NCBI GenBank assembly: GCA_040904625.1
Contig: JBBDTC010000320.1
Span: 1-16,658, forward strand
DNA length: 16,658 nucleotides
Source of the DNA: JACKNG01 sp040904625
GTDB lineage: Bacteria > Pseudomonadota > Gammaproteobacteria > Ga0077536
Direction: 5' to 3'
Below, piece after piece: positions 6,848 to 15,000 of this stretch (position 1 is the stretch's first letter; the number at the start of each line of letters is the position of its first letter). A model generated the notes under the pieces. It was not told the DNA's origin, ran no database searches, and saw only the letters and a list, made by a program, of their open reading frames with translations. A program made the position numbers and the translations under genes.

Positions 6848-7701
6848 ACGGTCGCCCGGCAGGCGCCTTGATTATCGGCGCAGGTTATCTCGCGGGCTTT
6901 CTTGTCGACGGCCTGTTGCCGGCAACGCCGGTCATCGCCGTGCGGCGCAGCCAAGGGCCGCAAGCGCCGCGCAGCGGGCTGACCTCGGTTGCCTGCGATG
7001 TGACGAGCGCGACCGGCGCCCGCATCCTGGCGCCGGTTCTACGCGACTTCCAGGGCACGGTGTTCTGCCTGCTGCCACCGTCCGTGCTGGGTCCACGGGA
7101 TCCGCACACCTGTTTTGCGCGGCTGTTCGAACTGCTGCGCGCCAGCGCCTGTCGCGGCGCCGTACTGGCATCGAGTACCGGCATCTACGACAAGGACATG
7201 GACGTGGAAATAACGGCTGCGACTCCGATCGATCCGGGCACCGCGCGCGCCCGTCGCCTGCAGGCCATCGAACAATGCTGGCAGGACAGCGGACTGCCGT
7301 GCCAGGTGCTGCGCCTGGCCGGCCTCTACGGTCCGGGCCGGATCATCGGTCGGAGCACGATCTTGGCGGGCGAGGCGCTGGCCGGCGATGCGCAAGCGTG
7401 GCTCAATCTGCTGCGGGCCGAAGATGCCGCGGCCGCGTTGCTGGCGGCGGCGCGGGCGACAACGCCGGGTGTGGCGGTCGTCAGCGATGGTCGGCCCCTG
7501 CGCCGGGAGGAATACTACGGCGTGCTCGCGCAACTGCTGGGACGTGCGCCACCGGCTTTCGATGGGCAAGCCGGCCGCCGTGGCGGTTCGCGCCGCATCG
7601 ATCCGGCAGCGTCGTGGGCGCGTCTCGGCATCGCGCCGCGATATACCGACGTGCGCCGTAGTCTGGCCGCGCTGGTAGCCGAGGAGACTAGTACAGAATG
7701 A
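6844..7701 (+). CDS. YeeZ-like atypical SDR / NAD-dependent epimerase-like protein
   Basis: A 285-residue Rossmann protein resembling E. coli YeeZ and related atypical short-chain dehydrogenases. The dinucleotide-binding loop is ALIIGAGYLAG (residues 8-18). The sheet core contains GTVFCLLPPS (71-80) and SSTGIYD (110-116), and the later LRLAGLYGPGR (156-166) is typical of the group. The catalytic YxxxK of classical SDRs is not present in its usual place: the segment after PIDPG reads TARARRLQAIEQ. This too is as in YeeZ relatives, so the enzyme may bind a nucleotide without classical oxidoreductase chemistry. Its ATG overlaps the upstream stop (ATGA), making a two-gene operon with the PqiA-family gene. 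Its 3' end overlaps the convergent beta-propeller gene by 14 bases. The substrate is unknown. Confidence 0.8.
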   Translation: MNGRPAGALIIGAGYLAGFLVDGLLPATPVIAVRRSQGPQAPRSGLTSVACDVTSATGARILAPVLRDFQGTVFCLLPPSVLGPRDPHTCFARLFELLRASACRGAVLASSTGIYDKDMDVEITAATPIDPGTARARRLQAIEQCWQDSGLPCQVLRLAGLYGPGRIIGRSTILAGEALAGDAQAWLNLLRAEDAAAALLAAARATTPGVAVVSDGRPLRREEYYGVLAQLLGRAPPAFDGQAGRRGGSRRIDPAASWARLGIAPRYTDVRRSLAALVAEETSTE

Positions 7702-8671
7702 ACTGACCGAATGCCCGGCTGCCATCGGCCGTACCGATCTCGCCAACGACCTCGAGGCTGTCGGCATCGATCACGCTGACGCTGTTGCTGAACCAGTTGG
7801 CGACGTAGATGCGGCGGGAGCGGGCATCGAAACCAATGCCTTCGGGGTAATCGCCGACGGCGATACGCTTGATTTCCGCTCGCTCGACCAGGTCGAACAC
7901 CGAAACCGTGCTGTCTTCCTGATTGGTCACGAACAAGCGCTCACGCATTGGATCGTGAACGATGGCGTAGGGCATGGGGCCGACCGTCAGGGTCTGTGCG
8001 GCCTGCAGGCCGACCAGGTCGACGACGGTGACGTCGTGGCTCTGGACGTTGGCAACGAACGCGCGCCGGCCGTCGCCACTGATGGTGACTCCGAAAGGCG
8101 CCTTGCCGACTTTGACGCGGCCGATGCTGAGGCCGTCGACGGTACTGATCACCTGGACCTCGTCGTCATCGCGATTGGCGACCACCAGCAGCCGGCCGTC
8201 GGGACTCAAGGCCAGGCCCGAAGGCGCGCGGCCGGTCTTGTACTGACCGCGCGGAGTCATACTCATGGCATCGAAGATGTGGATGCTGTCGCCATGCCAG
8301 TCGGCGACATAGACCCGTCCGGTTGCGGCATCGCTGGCGATGCCGAGTGGCCCGAGACCGACGGGCACGACATTCACTACCTCGGCGGTGTCGGCGTCGA
8401 TGGCCGTGAGTTCGGCACTCTTGGCGCTGGTCACGAAAACCAGGCGGCGGCGTGCATCGACGGCGACGCCGGCAGGGTCGGCGCCGACGCCAATGGAGGC
8501 GACCACCGTGTCGGTCGCCAGATCGATCACGCTGACCGTGTTGGCGCCCTGGTTGGTGATGAAAGCTCGCCCACCAGCCACGGATTGGGCCAGTGCAGGC
8601 GCCGAGAGGACGGCATACAGCGCTACCAGGAGCAGTGTGCGGGCGCCGCGCCAGTGCCGAAACGCGCCCAT
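7688..8671 (-). CDS. Periplasmic YVTN-type seven-repeat beta-propeller protein
   Basis: A 327-residue exported protein. Residues 1-29 form a Sec signal peptide (Arg-rich start, LLLVALYAVLSAPALAQ, likely cut after ALA or ALAQ). Seven propeller repeats then follow with the YVTN-type pattern: RAFITNQGANTVSVIDL, RLVFVTSAKS, RVYVADWHGDSIHIFDA, LLVVANRDDDEVQVIS, RAFVANVQSHDVTVVDL, RLFVTNQEDSTVSVFDL and RIYVANWFSNSVSVIDA. Each repeat is joined by a VG-x-P-x-G-type turn. The number implies a seven-bladed propeller. Proteins of this kind occur beside PQQ-dependent alcohol oxidation genes. The MxaD-like gene upstream fits that context, but the link is inferred. A fold-back element ends 12 bases before the ATG at 8671, which has no good ribosome site. 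It is convergent with the SDR gene, with a 14-base overlap. Confidence 0.88.
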   Translation of the reverse strand: MGAFRHWRGARTLLLVALYAVLSAPALAQSVAGGRAFITNQGANTVSVIDLATDTVVASIGVGADPAGVAVDARRRLVFVTSAKSAELTAIDADTAEVVNVVPVGLGPLGIASDAATGRVYVADWHGDSIHIFDAMSMTPRGQYKTGRAPSGLALSPDGRLLVVANRDDDEVQVISTVDGLSIGRVKVGKAPFGVTISGDGRRAFVANVQSHDVTVVDLVGLQAAQTLTVGPMPYAIVHDPMRERLFVTNQEDSTVSVFDLVERAEIKRIAVGDYPEGIGFDARSRRIYVANWFSNSVSVIDADSLEVVGEIGTADGSRAFGQFILY

Positions 8672-8683
8672 GACAGGAGCTAG

Positions 8684-8843
8684 CAGCCTGTCGGGCTTAG
8701 GATGAATCTACTGCGGCGGTGGGTGAGCTGCCCAAATGAGCGCGCATTCTCGTTAAATAGCCCCACTATTCGCCTCGAATGCGCGCCCATTTTGCCTCGC
8801 TCTCCCACTCGCCTCGCGACGATTCCCTAAGTCCGACAGGCTG
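8684..8843. mobile_element. 160-bp palindromic fold-back element (MITE-like), flanked by CTAG
   Basis: The left terminus 8684..8701 (CAGCCTGTCGGGCTTAGG) and the right terminus 8826..8843 are inverted repeats matching at 17 of 18 positions. Inner arms at 8734..8749 and 8777..8792 match at 15 of 16. The stem can be followed with mismatches to AATAG/CTATT around a CCCCA loop at 8761..8765, the exact centre, so the whole element folds back on itself. CTAG lies on both sides (8680..8683 and 8844..8847), which fits a 4-bp target duplication or part of longer termini. It has no open reading frame of note. Non-autonomous transposable element is my reading; the parental transposase family is not visible here. 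CTAG targets are known for some IS5-group elements, which is only a hint. Confidence 0.75.
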
Positions 8844-9377
8844 CTAGAGTTCCGCGAGCCGCTTGATCTCGGCCAGTCCTGCCGTGTAGCTGCCGGTCAC
8901 GGCGCTGACCGCGGCCTCGTCGTTGAGTTCCGGCGGCGGATTGTTGTTGGGGTGACCGCGATAGAAACCGGCCCGCCATTCCACCGTGCTGGTGCCGTCG
9001 CCATTGTCCTTGACGGTGAGAAAAGACGAGTAGGTCGTGACGGGCAGGATGGCCATGTCGGTCTTGGCGACCTTGTACTTGTAGGTCATGCCCGCGGCAT
9101 CGTAATTCAGCAGCTCTTCGTGGATTTCCGGACCGCCGTCCTCGCCGATGGTGAGGACCCGGCTGGCGCCAGGTTCATTGCCGCCGTCGCCCGTGCATTT
9201 CACGACACCCGGGTGCCAGGTGGCGATGGCGCAGAAATCGGCAACGATGGCCCAGACTGTCGCGGCAGGCGCATCGACGACGATGGTCTCGGTGACCTTT
9301 TGACGGCTGGGGCCGTGGGCCTGGACGATGCCGCACAGTAGCAGCGCCGCGAACAGCACGAAAGTTTGGCGGAGCAT
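8844..9377 (-). CDS. Exported SRPBCC-family protein, MxaD-like
   Basis: A 177-residue protein with a Sec signal peptide (residues 1-20, cut likely after IVQA, mature start HGPSRQKV). The mature domain is an SRPBCC (START/polyketide-cyclase-like) fold: VDAPAATVWAIVADFCAIATWHPGV at the start, then LNYDAAGMTYKYKV. The ending FYRGHPNNNPPPELNDEAA and a C-terminal amphipathic helix resemble MxaD of methylotroph methanol-dehydrogenase clusters. MxaD is a periplasmic protein reported to aid electron transfer from methanol dehydrogenase to its cytochrome. The ATG at 9377 has AAGGA at 9391..9387, 9 bases upstream. The stop TAG (8846..8844) lies within the CTAG at the boundary of the fold-back element. 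No quinoprotein dehydrogenase gene is nearby, so its partner must be elsewhere if the MxaD role holds. Confidence 0.82.
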   Translation of the reverse strand: MLRQTFVLFAALLLCGIVQAHGPSRQKVTETIVVDAPAATVWAIVADFCAIATWHPGVVKCTGDGGNEPGASRVLTIGEDGGPEIHEELLNYDAAGMTYKYKVAKTDMAILPVTTYSSFLTVKDNGDGTSTVEWRAGFYRGHPNNNPPPELNDEAAVSAVTGSYTAGLAEIKRLAEL

Positions 9378-9438
9378 GAAGGGAGATCCTTACTGATTGA
9401 CGACAGGCACGGCTGTGCCGGCGCATGGTAATCGCTCC

Positions 9439-9468
9439 CAGGCGGGCAGCCAACAGGCGGGCAGCCAA
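9439..9468. repeat. Perfect 15-bp tandem duplication (two copies)
   Basis: CAGGCGGGCAGCCAA occurs twice head to tail, at 9439..9453 and 9454..9468, in the divergent gap between the MxaD-like gene and the photolyase gene. Two exact copies of this length suggest a recent slippage duplication. A TATGAT hexamer at 9497..9502 lies downstream and could be a -10 for the photolyase, but no -35 is evident. I see nothing else in 9378..9538. Confidence 0.9.
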
Positions 9469-9538
9469 GCTGCGATCTCCCGGCGACGGCGCAGCGTATG
9501 ATCGGGCAGCACTGCGCACGAATACAAAACCGACCGAC

Positions 9539-10930
9539 ATGCCCGAGACCACCATCGTCTGGCTTCGCCGCGACCTGCGCCTGGCCGACAACCCCGCGCT
9601 CCATGCGGCCGCGCAGCGCGGTTGCGTCATTCCTGTGTACATCGACGAACCGCGGACACGCTGGTCGCTGGGCGCGGCCAGCCGCTACTGGTTGCACCAA
9701 TCGTTGTCGGCGTTCGGCGCGGCGCTCGCGGCGCGGGGCAATCGCCTGCTCATCCGCCGGGGTGTGCCGCGCGCAGTGCTGACCGAGCTGGTGGCCGAGA
9801 CCGGCGCAACGGCCGTGTACTGGAACCGCCGCTACGAACCGGACGGAATCGCGTGCGACACGGCCTTGAAGGAAAGCCTGGCGGCCGCGTGCACGGTGCG
9901 CAGCTTCAATGGCCACCTGCTGTTCGAACCGCCGCGGATCGCGACGGCTGCCGGCACGCCGTTTCGTGTCTTTACGCCATTCTCGCGCGCCTGCCTCGCC
10001 CAGGACCCGCCCCCGCAACCCTTGCCCGAGCCGGCCCGCATGGCGCCGCCGCCGATGGCGCTGTCCGGTGCCACGCTGGAGGATCTCGAACTCGAGCCTG
10101 ACATCGACTGGGCCGCGGAAATACGCAACACCTGGCAGTTCGGCGAGGCCGCCGCGATCGCCAGACTGGATGATTACATCGAACAAGCGCTGGCCGGCTA
10201 CGCGCTATCGCGCGACTATCCGGCTCAGGCCGGCGTGTCATGTTTGTCGCCTTATCTGGCGCATGGCGAAATCAGTGTGCGAACCGCCTGGCATGCCGTG
10301 CAGGCCGCCATCGTGGCAGCGGGCGTGGCCGTGGAAGACGCGGCGCGGGCGTGGCTGCGGCAGTTGCTATGGCGCGAATTCGCCTACCACCTGCTCTACC
10401 ATTTCCCGCACAGCGTCGACGCTCCCCTGCGCGAAGCGTTCGCAGGCATGGCATGGGTCGAAGACCCGCATGACCTGCGGGCCTGGACGCGCGGCATGAC
10501 GGGATTCCCGCTGGTCGATGCCGGCATGCGCGAACTGTGGCATACCGGTTACATGCACAATCGGGTGCGCATGGTCGCGGCATCGCTGTTGTGCAAACAG
10601 CTCGGCATGAACTGGCTCGCGGGCGCGCGGTGGTTCTGGGATACGCTGGTTGATGCCGATCTGGCGAACAACACACTCGGCTGGCAATGGGTGGCGGGGT
10701 GTGGCGCCGACGCCGCGCCTTATTTCCGCATCTTCAATCCCCTCACGCAAAGCCGCAAGTTTGATGCCGACGGGGCCTACATCCGCAATTGGGTCGCAGA
10801 GCTCGCCGCTCTCGACGGCGACGCCGTACACCGGCCGCCGGCCAGCGTAATGGACTACCCGCGGCCGCTGGTCGATCTGGCCGTGGCGCGCGAGGCCGCA
10901 CTGGCCCGCTATGCGGCGATCAAACGATGA
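9539..10930 (+). CDS. phrB: Deoxyribodipyrimidine photolyase (class I CPD photolyase)
   Basis: Light-driven DNA repair flavoenzyme that splits cyclobutane pyrimidine dimers. The protein has 463 residues, about the E. coli length (472). The N-terminal antenna domain begins TTIVWLRRDLRLADNPAL. The FAD domain contains LSPYLAHGEIS (236-246), LLWREFAYHLLYHFP, MTGFPLVDAGMREL, the HNRVRM motif (340-345), and GWQWVAGCGADAAPYFR (381-397). The tryptophan electron-transfer triad falls at W306, W359 and W382, the same numbers as in E. coli, with Asn378 at the flavin position. I set the start at the ATG at 9539. An upstream in-frame ATG at 9425 would add 38 Arg- and Ala-rich residues unlike the family and would include the tandem repeat. 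There is no clear ribosome site. It overlaps the DUF192 gene by ATGA. Confidence 0.94.
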   Translation: MPETTIVWLRRDLRLADNPALHAAAQRGCVIPVYIDEPRTRWSLGAASRYWLHQSLSAFGAALAARGNRLLIRRGVPRAVLTELVAETGATAVYWNRRYEPDGIACDTALKESLAAACTVRSFNGHLLFEPPRIATAAGTPFRVFTPFSRACLAQDPPPQPLPEPARMAPPPMALSGATLEDLELEPDIDWAAEIRNTWQFGEAAAIARLDDYIEQALAGYALSRDYPAQAGVSCLSPYLAHGEISVRTAWHAVQAAIVAAGVAVEDAARAWLRQLLWREFAYHLLYHFPHSVDAPLREAFAGMAWVEDPHDLRAWTRGMTGFPLVDAGMRELWHTGYMHNRVRMVAASLLCKQLGMNWLAGARWFWDTLVDADLANNTLGWQWVAGCGADAAPYFRIFNPLTQSRKFDADGAYIRNWVAELAALDGDAVHRPPASVMDYPRPLVDLAVAREAALARYAAIKR

Positions 10931-11373
10931 ACGGCAAGCGCGCCGCGGTAACGGTGCTGTCGCTGATCGCGCTATTGAGCTGCGCTGCACCGGCGGCCGA
11001 CGAGGCACGTCTGCTGGTGTTGCGCGGGGACGGTGTCAGGGTGTGGTTCGATATCGAGCTGGCCGTCTCTGCGGACGCTCGCCGGCGCGGACTGATGCAG
11101 CGCGACGAACTCCATCACCAGAGCGGTATGTGGTTCGATTTCGGGCGCGCTACAGCGGTCGCGATGTGGATGAAAGACACGCTTATTCCGCTCGACATGG
11201 CTTTCGTCGCGGCCAACGGCGAAATCGTTGCCATCCGCGCCAATACCGAGCCGCTCTCGGAAACCTTGATCCCGGCGCCGCAACCGGTGCGTTACGTGCT
11301 CGAAACCAACGCCGGACGCCTCGCGGAACTGGCTATCACGAGCGGCGATCGGGTCATGCTCCCGGCGCGTTGA
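10927..11373 (+). CDS. Exported DUF192-family protein
   Basis: A 148-residue protein with a hydrophobic N-terminal export signal: NGKRAAVTVLSLIALLSCAAPAADEA. Cleavage after APA or lipid attachment at the LLSC cysteine are both possible, though Leu at -2 makes the lipobox weak. The remainder is a complete DUF192 domain: ADARRRGLMQRDEL, then SGMWFDFG, then AVAMWMKDTLIPLDMAFV, then ending AGRLAELAITSGDRV. This small beta-barrel family is widespread and mostly exported, and its biochemical function is not established. The start ATG overlaps the photolyase stop (ATGA), so the two are co-translated. I know of no mechanistic link between them and would not infer one from this alone. Convergent with the IalB-family gene, 7 bases apart. 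Confidence 0.9.
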   Translation: MNGKRAAVTVLSLIALLSCAAPAADEARLLVLRGDGVRVWFDIELAVSADARRRGLMQRDELHHQSGMWFDFGRATAVAMWMKDTLIPLDMAFVAANGEIVAIRANTEPLSETLIPAPQPVRYVLETNAGRLAELAITSGDRVMLPAR

Positions 11374-11380
11374 TCGACCT

Positions 11381-11893
11381 TCAGTCGTCGGCGCTGATGG
11401 CGTCGAAGGCGGCGCCGAAACCATCGAGTGACAGCGGCATGTGCAGCGGCGCGCGTTCGCTATCATGGAATTCGATTTCGAGCTTGCTGCCCTGGCGCAG
11501 CTCGGCCACCGTCTTATCGCGTAATTTCATCACCGCCTGGCAGCCGTCCGGATCGCAGCGTTCGACCGGGAAGCGGGCCTGGGCGGCGCTATCGATACGG
11601 ATGCCGATGCCGGGAGGCAGGTAGATCCCGAGCGGCAGATTGAGAACGGCCGTGGGCAGGTTGTCCGGCGGCGCCAGGCCGACCGAGAGCTGCAACACGG
11701 GCTGGCCACCGGTACGCAGGACCAGGTTCTGGTACATGATGCATTCCTGCTCGTCGTCATTGGTGACTTCCTCACAGCGCACCGTCCAGCTACCGTGAGT
11801 ACTTTCGTCGGCGGCGAGCGTTGGTGCCGCCGCGCACCACAAAAGCAGGCCGACGAGACAACAGGCGAAGCGGTGAAACATGGCCTTTATCAT
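11381..11893 (-). CDS. Periplasmic IalB-family (invasion-associated locus B) protein
   Basis: A 170-residue exported protein. Residues 1-28 form a signal peptide (CCLVGLLLWCAAAPTLA). The mature part has the IalB-family order: GSWTVRCE, then a C..Q pattern (ECIMYQNLV). A strand-rich core with PLGIYLPPGIGIRID follows, then RFPVERCDPDGCQAVMKL, and finally the ending MPLSLDGFGAAFDAI. Four mature cysteines (Cys40, Cys51, Cys113, Cys118) could form two disulfides. The family takes its name from Bartonella invasion, but relatives are common in free-living proteobacteria and no pathogenic role should be read from it. The ATG at 11893 lacks a good ribosome site. An in-frame ATG at 11881 is the alternative and leaves the signal peptide intact. 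Confidence 0.88.
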   Translation of the reverse strand: MIKAMFHRFACCLVGLLLWCAAAPTLAADESTHGSWTVRCEEVTNDDEQECIMYQNLVLRTGGQPVLQLSVGLAPPDNLPTAVLNLPLGIYLPPGIGIRIDSAAQARFPVERCDPDGCQAVMKLRDKTVAELRQGSKLEIEFHDSERAPLHMPLSLDGFGAAFDAISADD

Positions 11894-11945
11894 GCCCGAT
11901 GAGGGGGCGCGCCGGCTACTGCCGCCAGCGGCCGCGCGGGATGAC

Positions 11946-11966
11946 CCCGCAGATTGACCCTGCGGG
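11946..11966 (+). repeat. 7-bp inverted repeat in the lhr leader
   Basis: CCCGCAG (11946..11952) and CTGCGGG (11960..11966) can pair around a 7-base loop, 38 bases before the lhr start, in the 110-base divergent gap between the IalB-family gene and lhr. No T-run follows, so it is not a terminator. It could be a weak leader hairpin or chance in GC-rich DNA. Confidence 0.3.
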
Positions 11967-12003
11967 TGGCGCAGGAAGGCATCGTCAGGCTAACCTCGGC
12001 GCA

Positions 12004-15000
12004 ATGATCCCGTCCACTTTCGATCCTGCCGTCAGGACCTGGTTCCAAGCCGCGTTCGGTACGCCGACGCGGTGCCAGGTACGGGCGTGGCAGGCATTGG
12101 CCGAAGGCCGGCATACCCTGGTCGCGGCACCCACCGGATCCGGCAAGACGCTTGCCGCTTTCCTCACTGCGATCAGCGACCTGGCGGCACAGTGCCGCAC
12201 GGGTAGCCTGGCGACGGAGACCCAGGTCCTCTATGTCTCGCCGCTGAAGGCCTTGAGCAACGACGTCGAACGCAATCTCGAGCTGCCGTTGGCAGGTATC
12301 CACGCGCTGCTGCGTGCCGAACTTGGCGACACGCCGACGATCAACGCGGCCGTGCGCACGGGAGACACTTCGCCGGCCGCGCGCAGCCTGATGCGCAAAC
12401 GTCCGCCGCATATCCTCGTCACCACACCCGAATCACTCTACCTGTTGCTGACCAGTGATGGCGGCCGCGAGTTGCTGCGGCCGGTGCGCACGGTCATCGT
12501 CGACGAGATCCACGCCGTCGCCGGCAGCAAACGTGGCGCGCATCTGGCGTTGAGCCTGGCGCGACTCGAGCGTCTGACCGCCGTGCCGCCAGTGCGCATC
12601 GGCCTGTCCGCGACGCAACGTCCCATCGAGCGCGTCGCCGATTACCTGGTCGGCAGCGCCGGCGGGTCTTGCGCCATAGTCGACGAAGGCCATGTCCGGG
12701 CGCGCGATATCGCCATCGAAATGCCGCGATCGCCACTCGAGACCGTGCTCTCGAGCGAGCTTGCCGACGAGCAGCGTGAACGTATGGCGGAACTCATCAG
12801 CGCCCACCGGACGACACTGGTTTTCGTCAACACCCGCCGTATGGCCGAACGTCTGGCGCGCGCATTGGCCGAACGTCTGGGCGAAGATCAGGTCTGCGCG
12901 CATCACGGCAGCATGTCCCGCGAACGTCGTCTCGATGCGGAACGGCGGCTCAAGGGCGGGCAGCTGAAAGCGCTGGTCGCAACGGCATCGCTCGAGCTCG
13001 GCATCGATATCGGCGATGTCGATCTGGTATGCCAACTCGGCACGACACGTGCGCTCTCGACGCTGTTGCAGCGTGTCGGACGCGCCGGCCACGCGGTCGG
13101 CGGGATCGCCCGCGGGCGCCTTTTCCCGCAGACGCGAGACGAGGTGATCGAAAGCATCGCACTGCTCGACATGATCGACCGCGACGAACTCGACAGCATC
13201 GTCATCGCACCGGGTTCGCTCGATGTCCTGGCGCAGCAGATCGTGGCCGAAACCGCCTGCGCCGAGCAGGGCGAGGACGAACTCTACGCCTGGGTGCGCC
13301 GCGCCTGGCCGTATCGAGAGCTGGAGCGCGAAACCCTGCGCAGTGTCATACGCATGCTGGCCGACGGTTTCAGTTTCGCCCACGGACGGCATTCCGCTTA
13401 TCTGCATCTCGATGCGGTCAATCGCCGCCTGAGTGCGCGCCGCGGCGCGCGCCTGACCGCTGTGACCTGCGGCGGGGCGATTCCGGATACCGCCGACTAC
13501 GACGTCATCGCCGAGCCGGCCGGTGAACTGGTCGGCTCGGTCAACGAGGATTTCGCCATCGAGAGTCTGCCGGGCAACATCTTCCAGCTCGGCAACACGG
13601 CGTGGCGCGTCATCCGGGTCGAGAGTGGGGTGGTCCGCGTCGCCGACGCCGCCGGCCAGCCGCCCAACATGCCATTCTGGCTGGGTGAGGCGCCGTCGCG
13701 TTCGGTCGAGTTCTCCGCCGCCGTGTCGCGCCTGCGCGCCGCGCTGGCCGCTGCCGCGGCCCGACCGCAGGCGACAGTGGACGATTTGGCCGCGATCATG
13801 GACCGCATCCCCGGCGTCGGTGCGACGGCCGCCCGACAGGCCGCCGAGTATGTCCTGGCGGGCTACCGCGCGCTGGGTGTCATGCCGACCCAGGACACGC
13901 TCGTCGTCGAGCGCTTCTTCGACGAATCGGGCGGCATGCAGCTCGTCATCCACTCGCCGTTCGGCAGTCGCCTCAACAAGGCCTGGGGTCTGGCCCTGCG
14001 CAAGCGTTTTTGCCGCACCTTCAATTTCGAACTGCAGGCGGCCGCGATCGAGGATGCCATCGTCATCTCGCTGGGTGCAGTCCACAGCTTCGATCTCGAC
14101 GACGTGTGGCGCTATCTCAACGCGGAGAACGTGCGTGACGTACTGACCCAGGCCGTGCTCGACGCGCCGCTGTTCACGGTGCGCTGGCGCTGGGTTGCCG
14201 GCTGCGCGCTCGCCATTCAGCGTTTTCGCGGCGGCCGCAAGGTGGCGCCGCGGCTATTGCGCATGAACGCCGAGGATCTGGCCGCACTGGTTTTCCCCGA
14301 TCAGCTGGCTTGCGCGGAAAATCTGAGCGGCCGGCGCGATATTCCCGACCATCCCCTGGTCCGCCAGGCGCTCGATGATTGTCTCCACGAAGCGATGGAT
14401 ATCGCGGCCCTGGAAGCACTACTCGGGGCGATTGCCGGCGGCCACAAGACGCTGGTGAGCCGCGACCTGACCGAGCCGTCACCCTTCGCCCAGGGCGTAC
14501 TCAATGCCAATCCCTATGCGTTCCTCGACGACGCACCGCTGGAAGAGCGGCGCACCCAGGCCGTGAGCAGCCGGCGCTGGCTCGATCCGGCGACGACGAG
14601 CGAGCTCGCGACACTCGATCCGCAGGCCATTGCGCGGGTCCGCGAGGAAGTGTGGCCGCAGCCGCGGCGTCCCGACGAGATGCACGAAGCGGTCCTGCTG
14701 CTCGGATTTCTGGCCGCTGGAGAAAGCGCTTCACTGGGTGACGAGGCGTCTGCGATGCTCAAGGAATTGGCCGCGAACGGCCGGGTGGTGCGCGTCTGCT
14801 CGCCCCAACCAGGATGGTGCGCGACCGAGCGCCAGCACGAAATCCTCGGCCTGTGGCCGACCGCCGCACTCGCGCGCCGCGGCGCGGCGCTCGAGTTTCC
14901 GTTGGCAGAGCGGCCGCCACGCGAACAGGCCCTGGTACAGCTCACGCGCAGCCGTCTCGAAATGAGCGGGCCGCTGACAGCGCCTGACGTGGCGACGCTG

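Noticed and set aside
9425..9538. Longer photolyase start at 9425
   Set aside because: The added 38 residues are low-complexity Arg/Ala, include the tandem repeat, and precede a family-typical N-terminus at 9539.
11821..12003. Longer Lhr start at 11821 or 11941
   Set aside because: The 11821 start overlaps the signal-peptide end of the opposite-strand IalB gene, and neither extension resembles the helicase family N-terminus.
12433..14085. 550-residue antisense frame within lhr
   Set aside because: A typical GC-rich shadow of a real gene: rich in Arg, Asp and Gly, with no domain pattern, while the sense strand encodes unmistakable helicase sequence.
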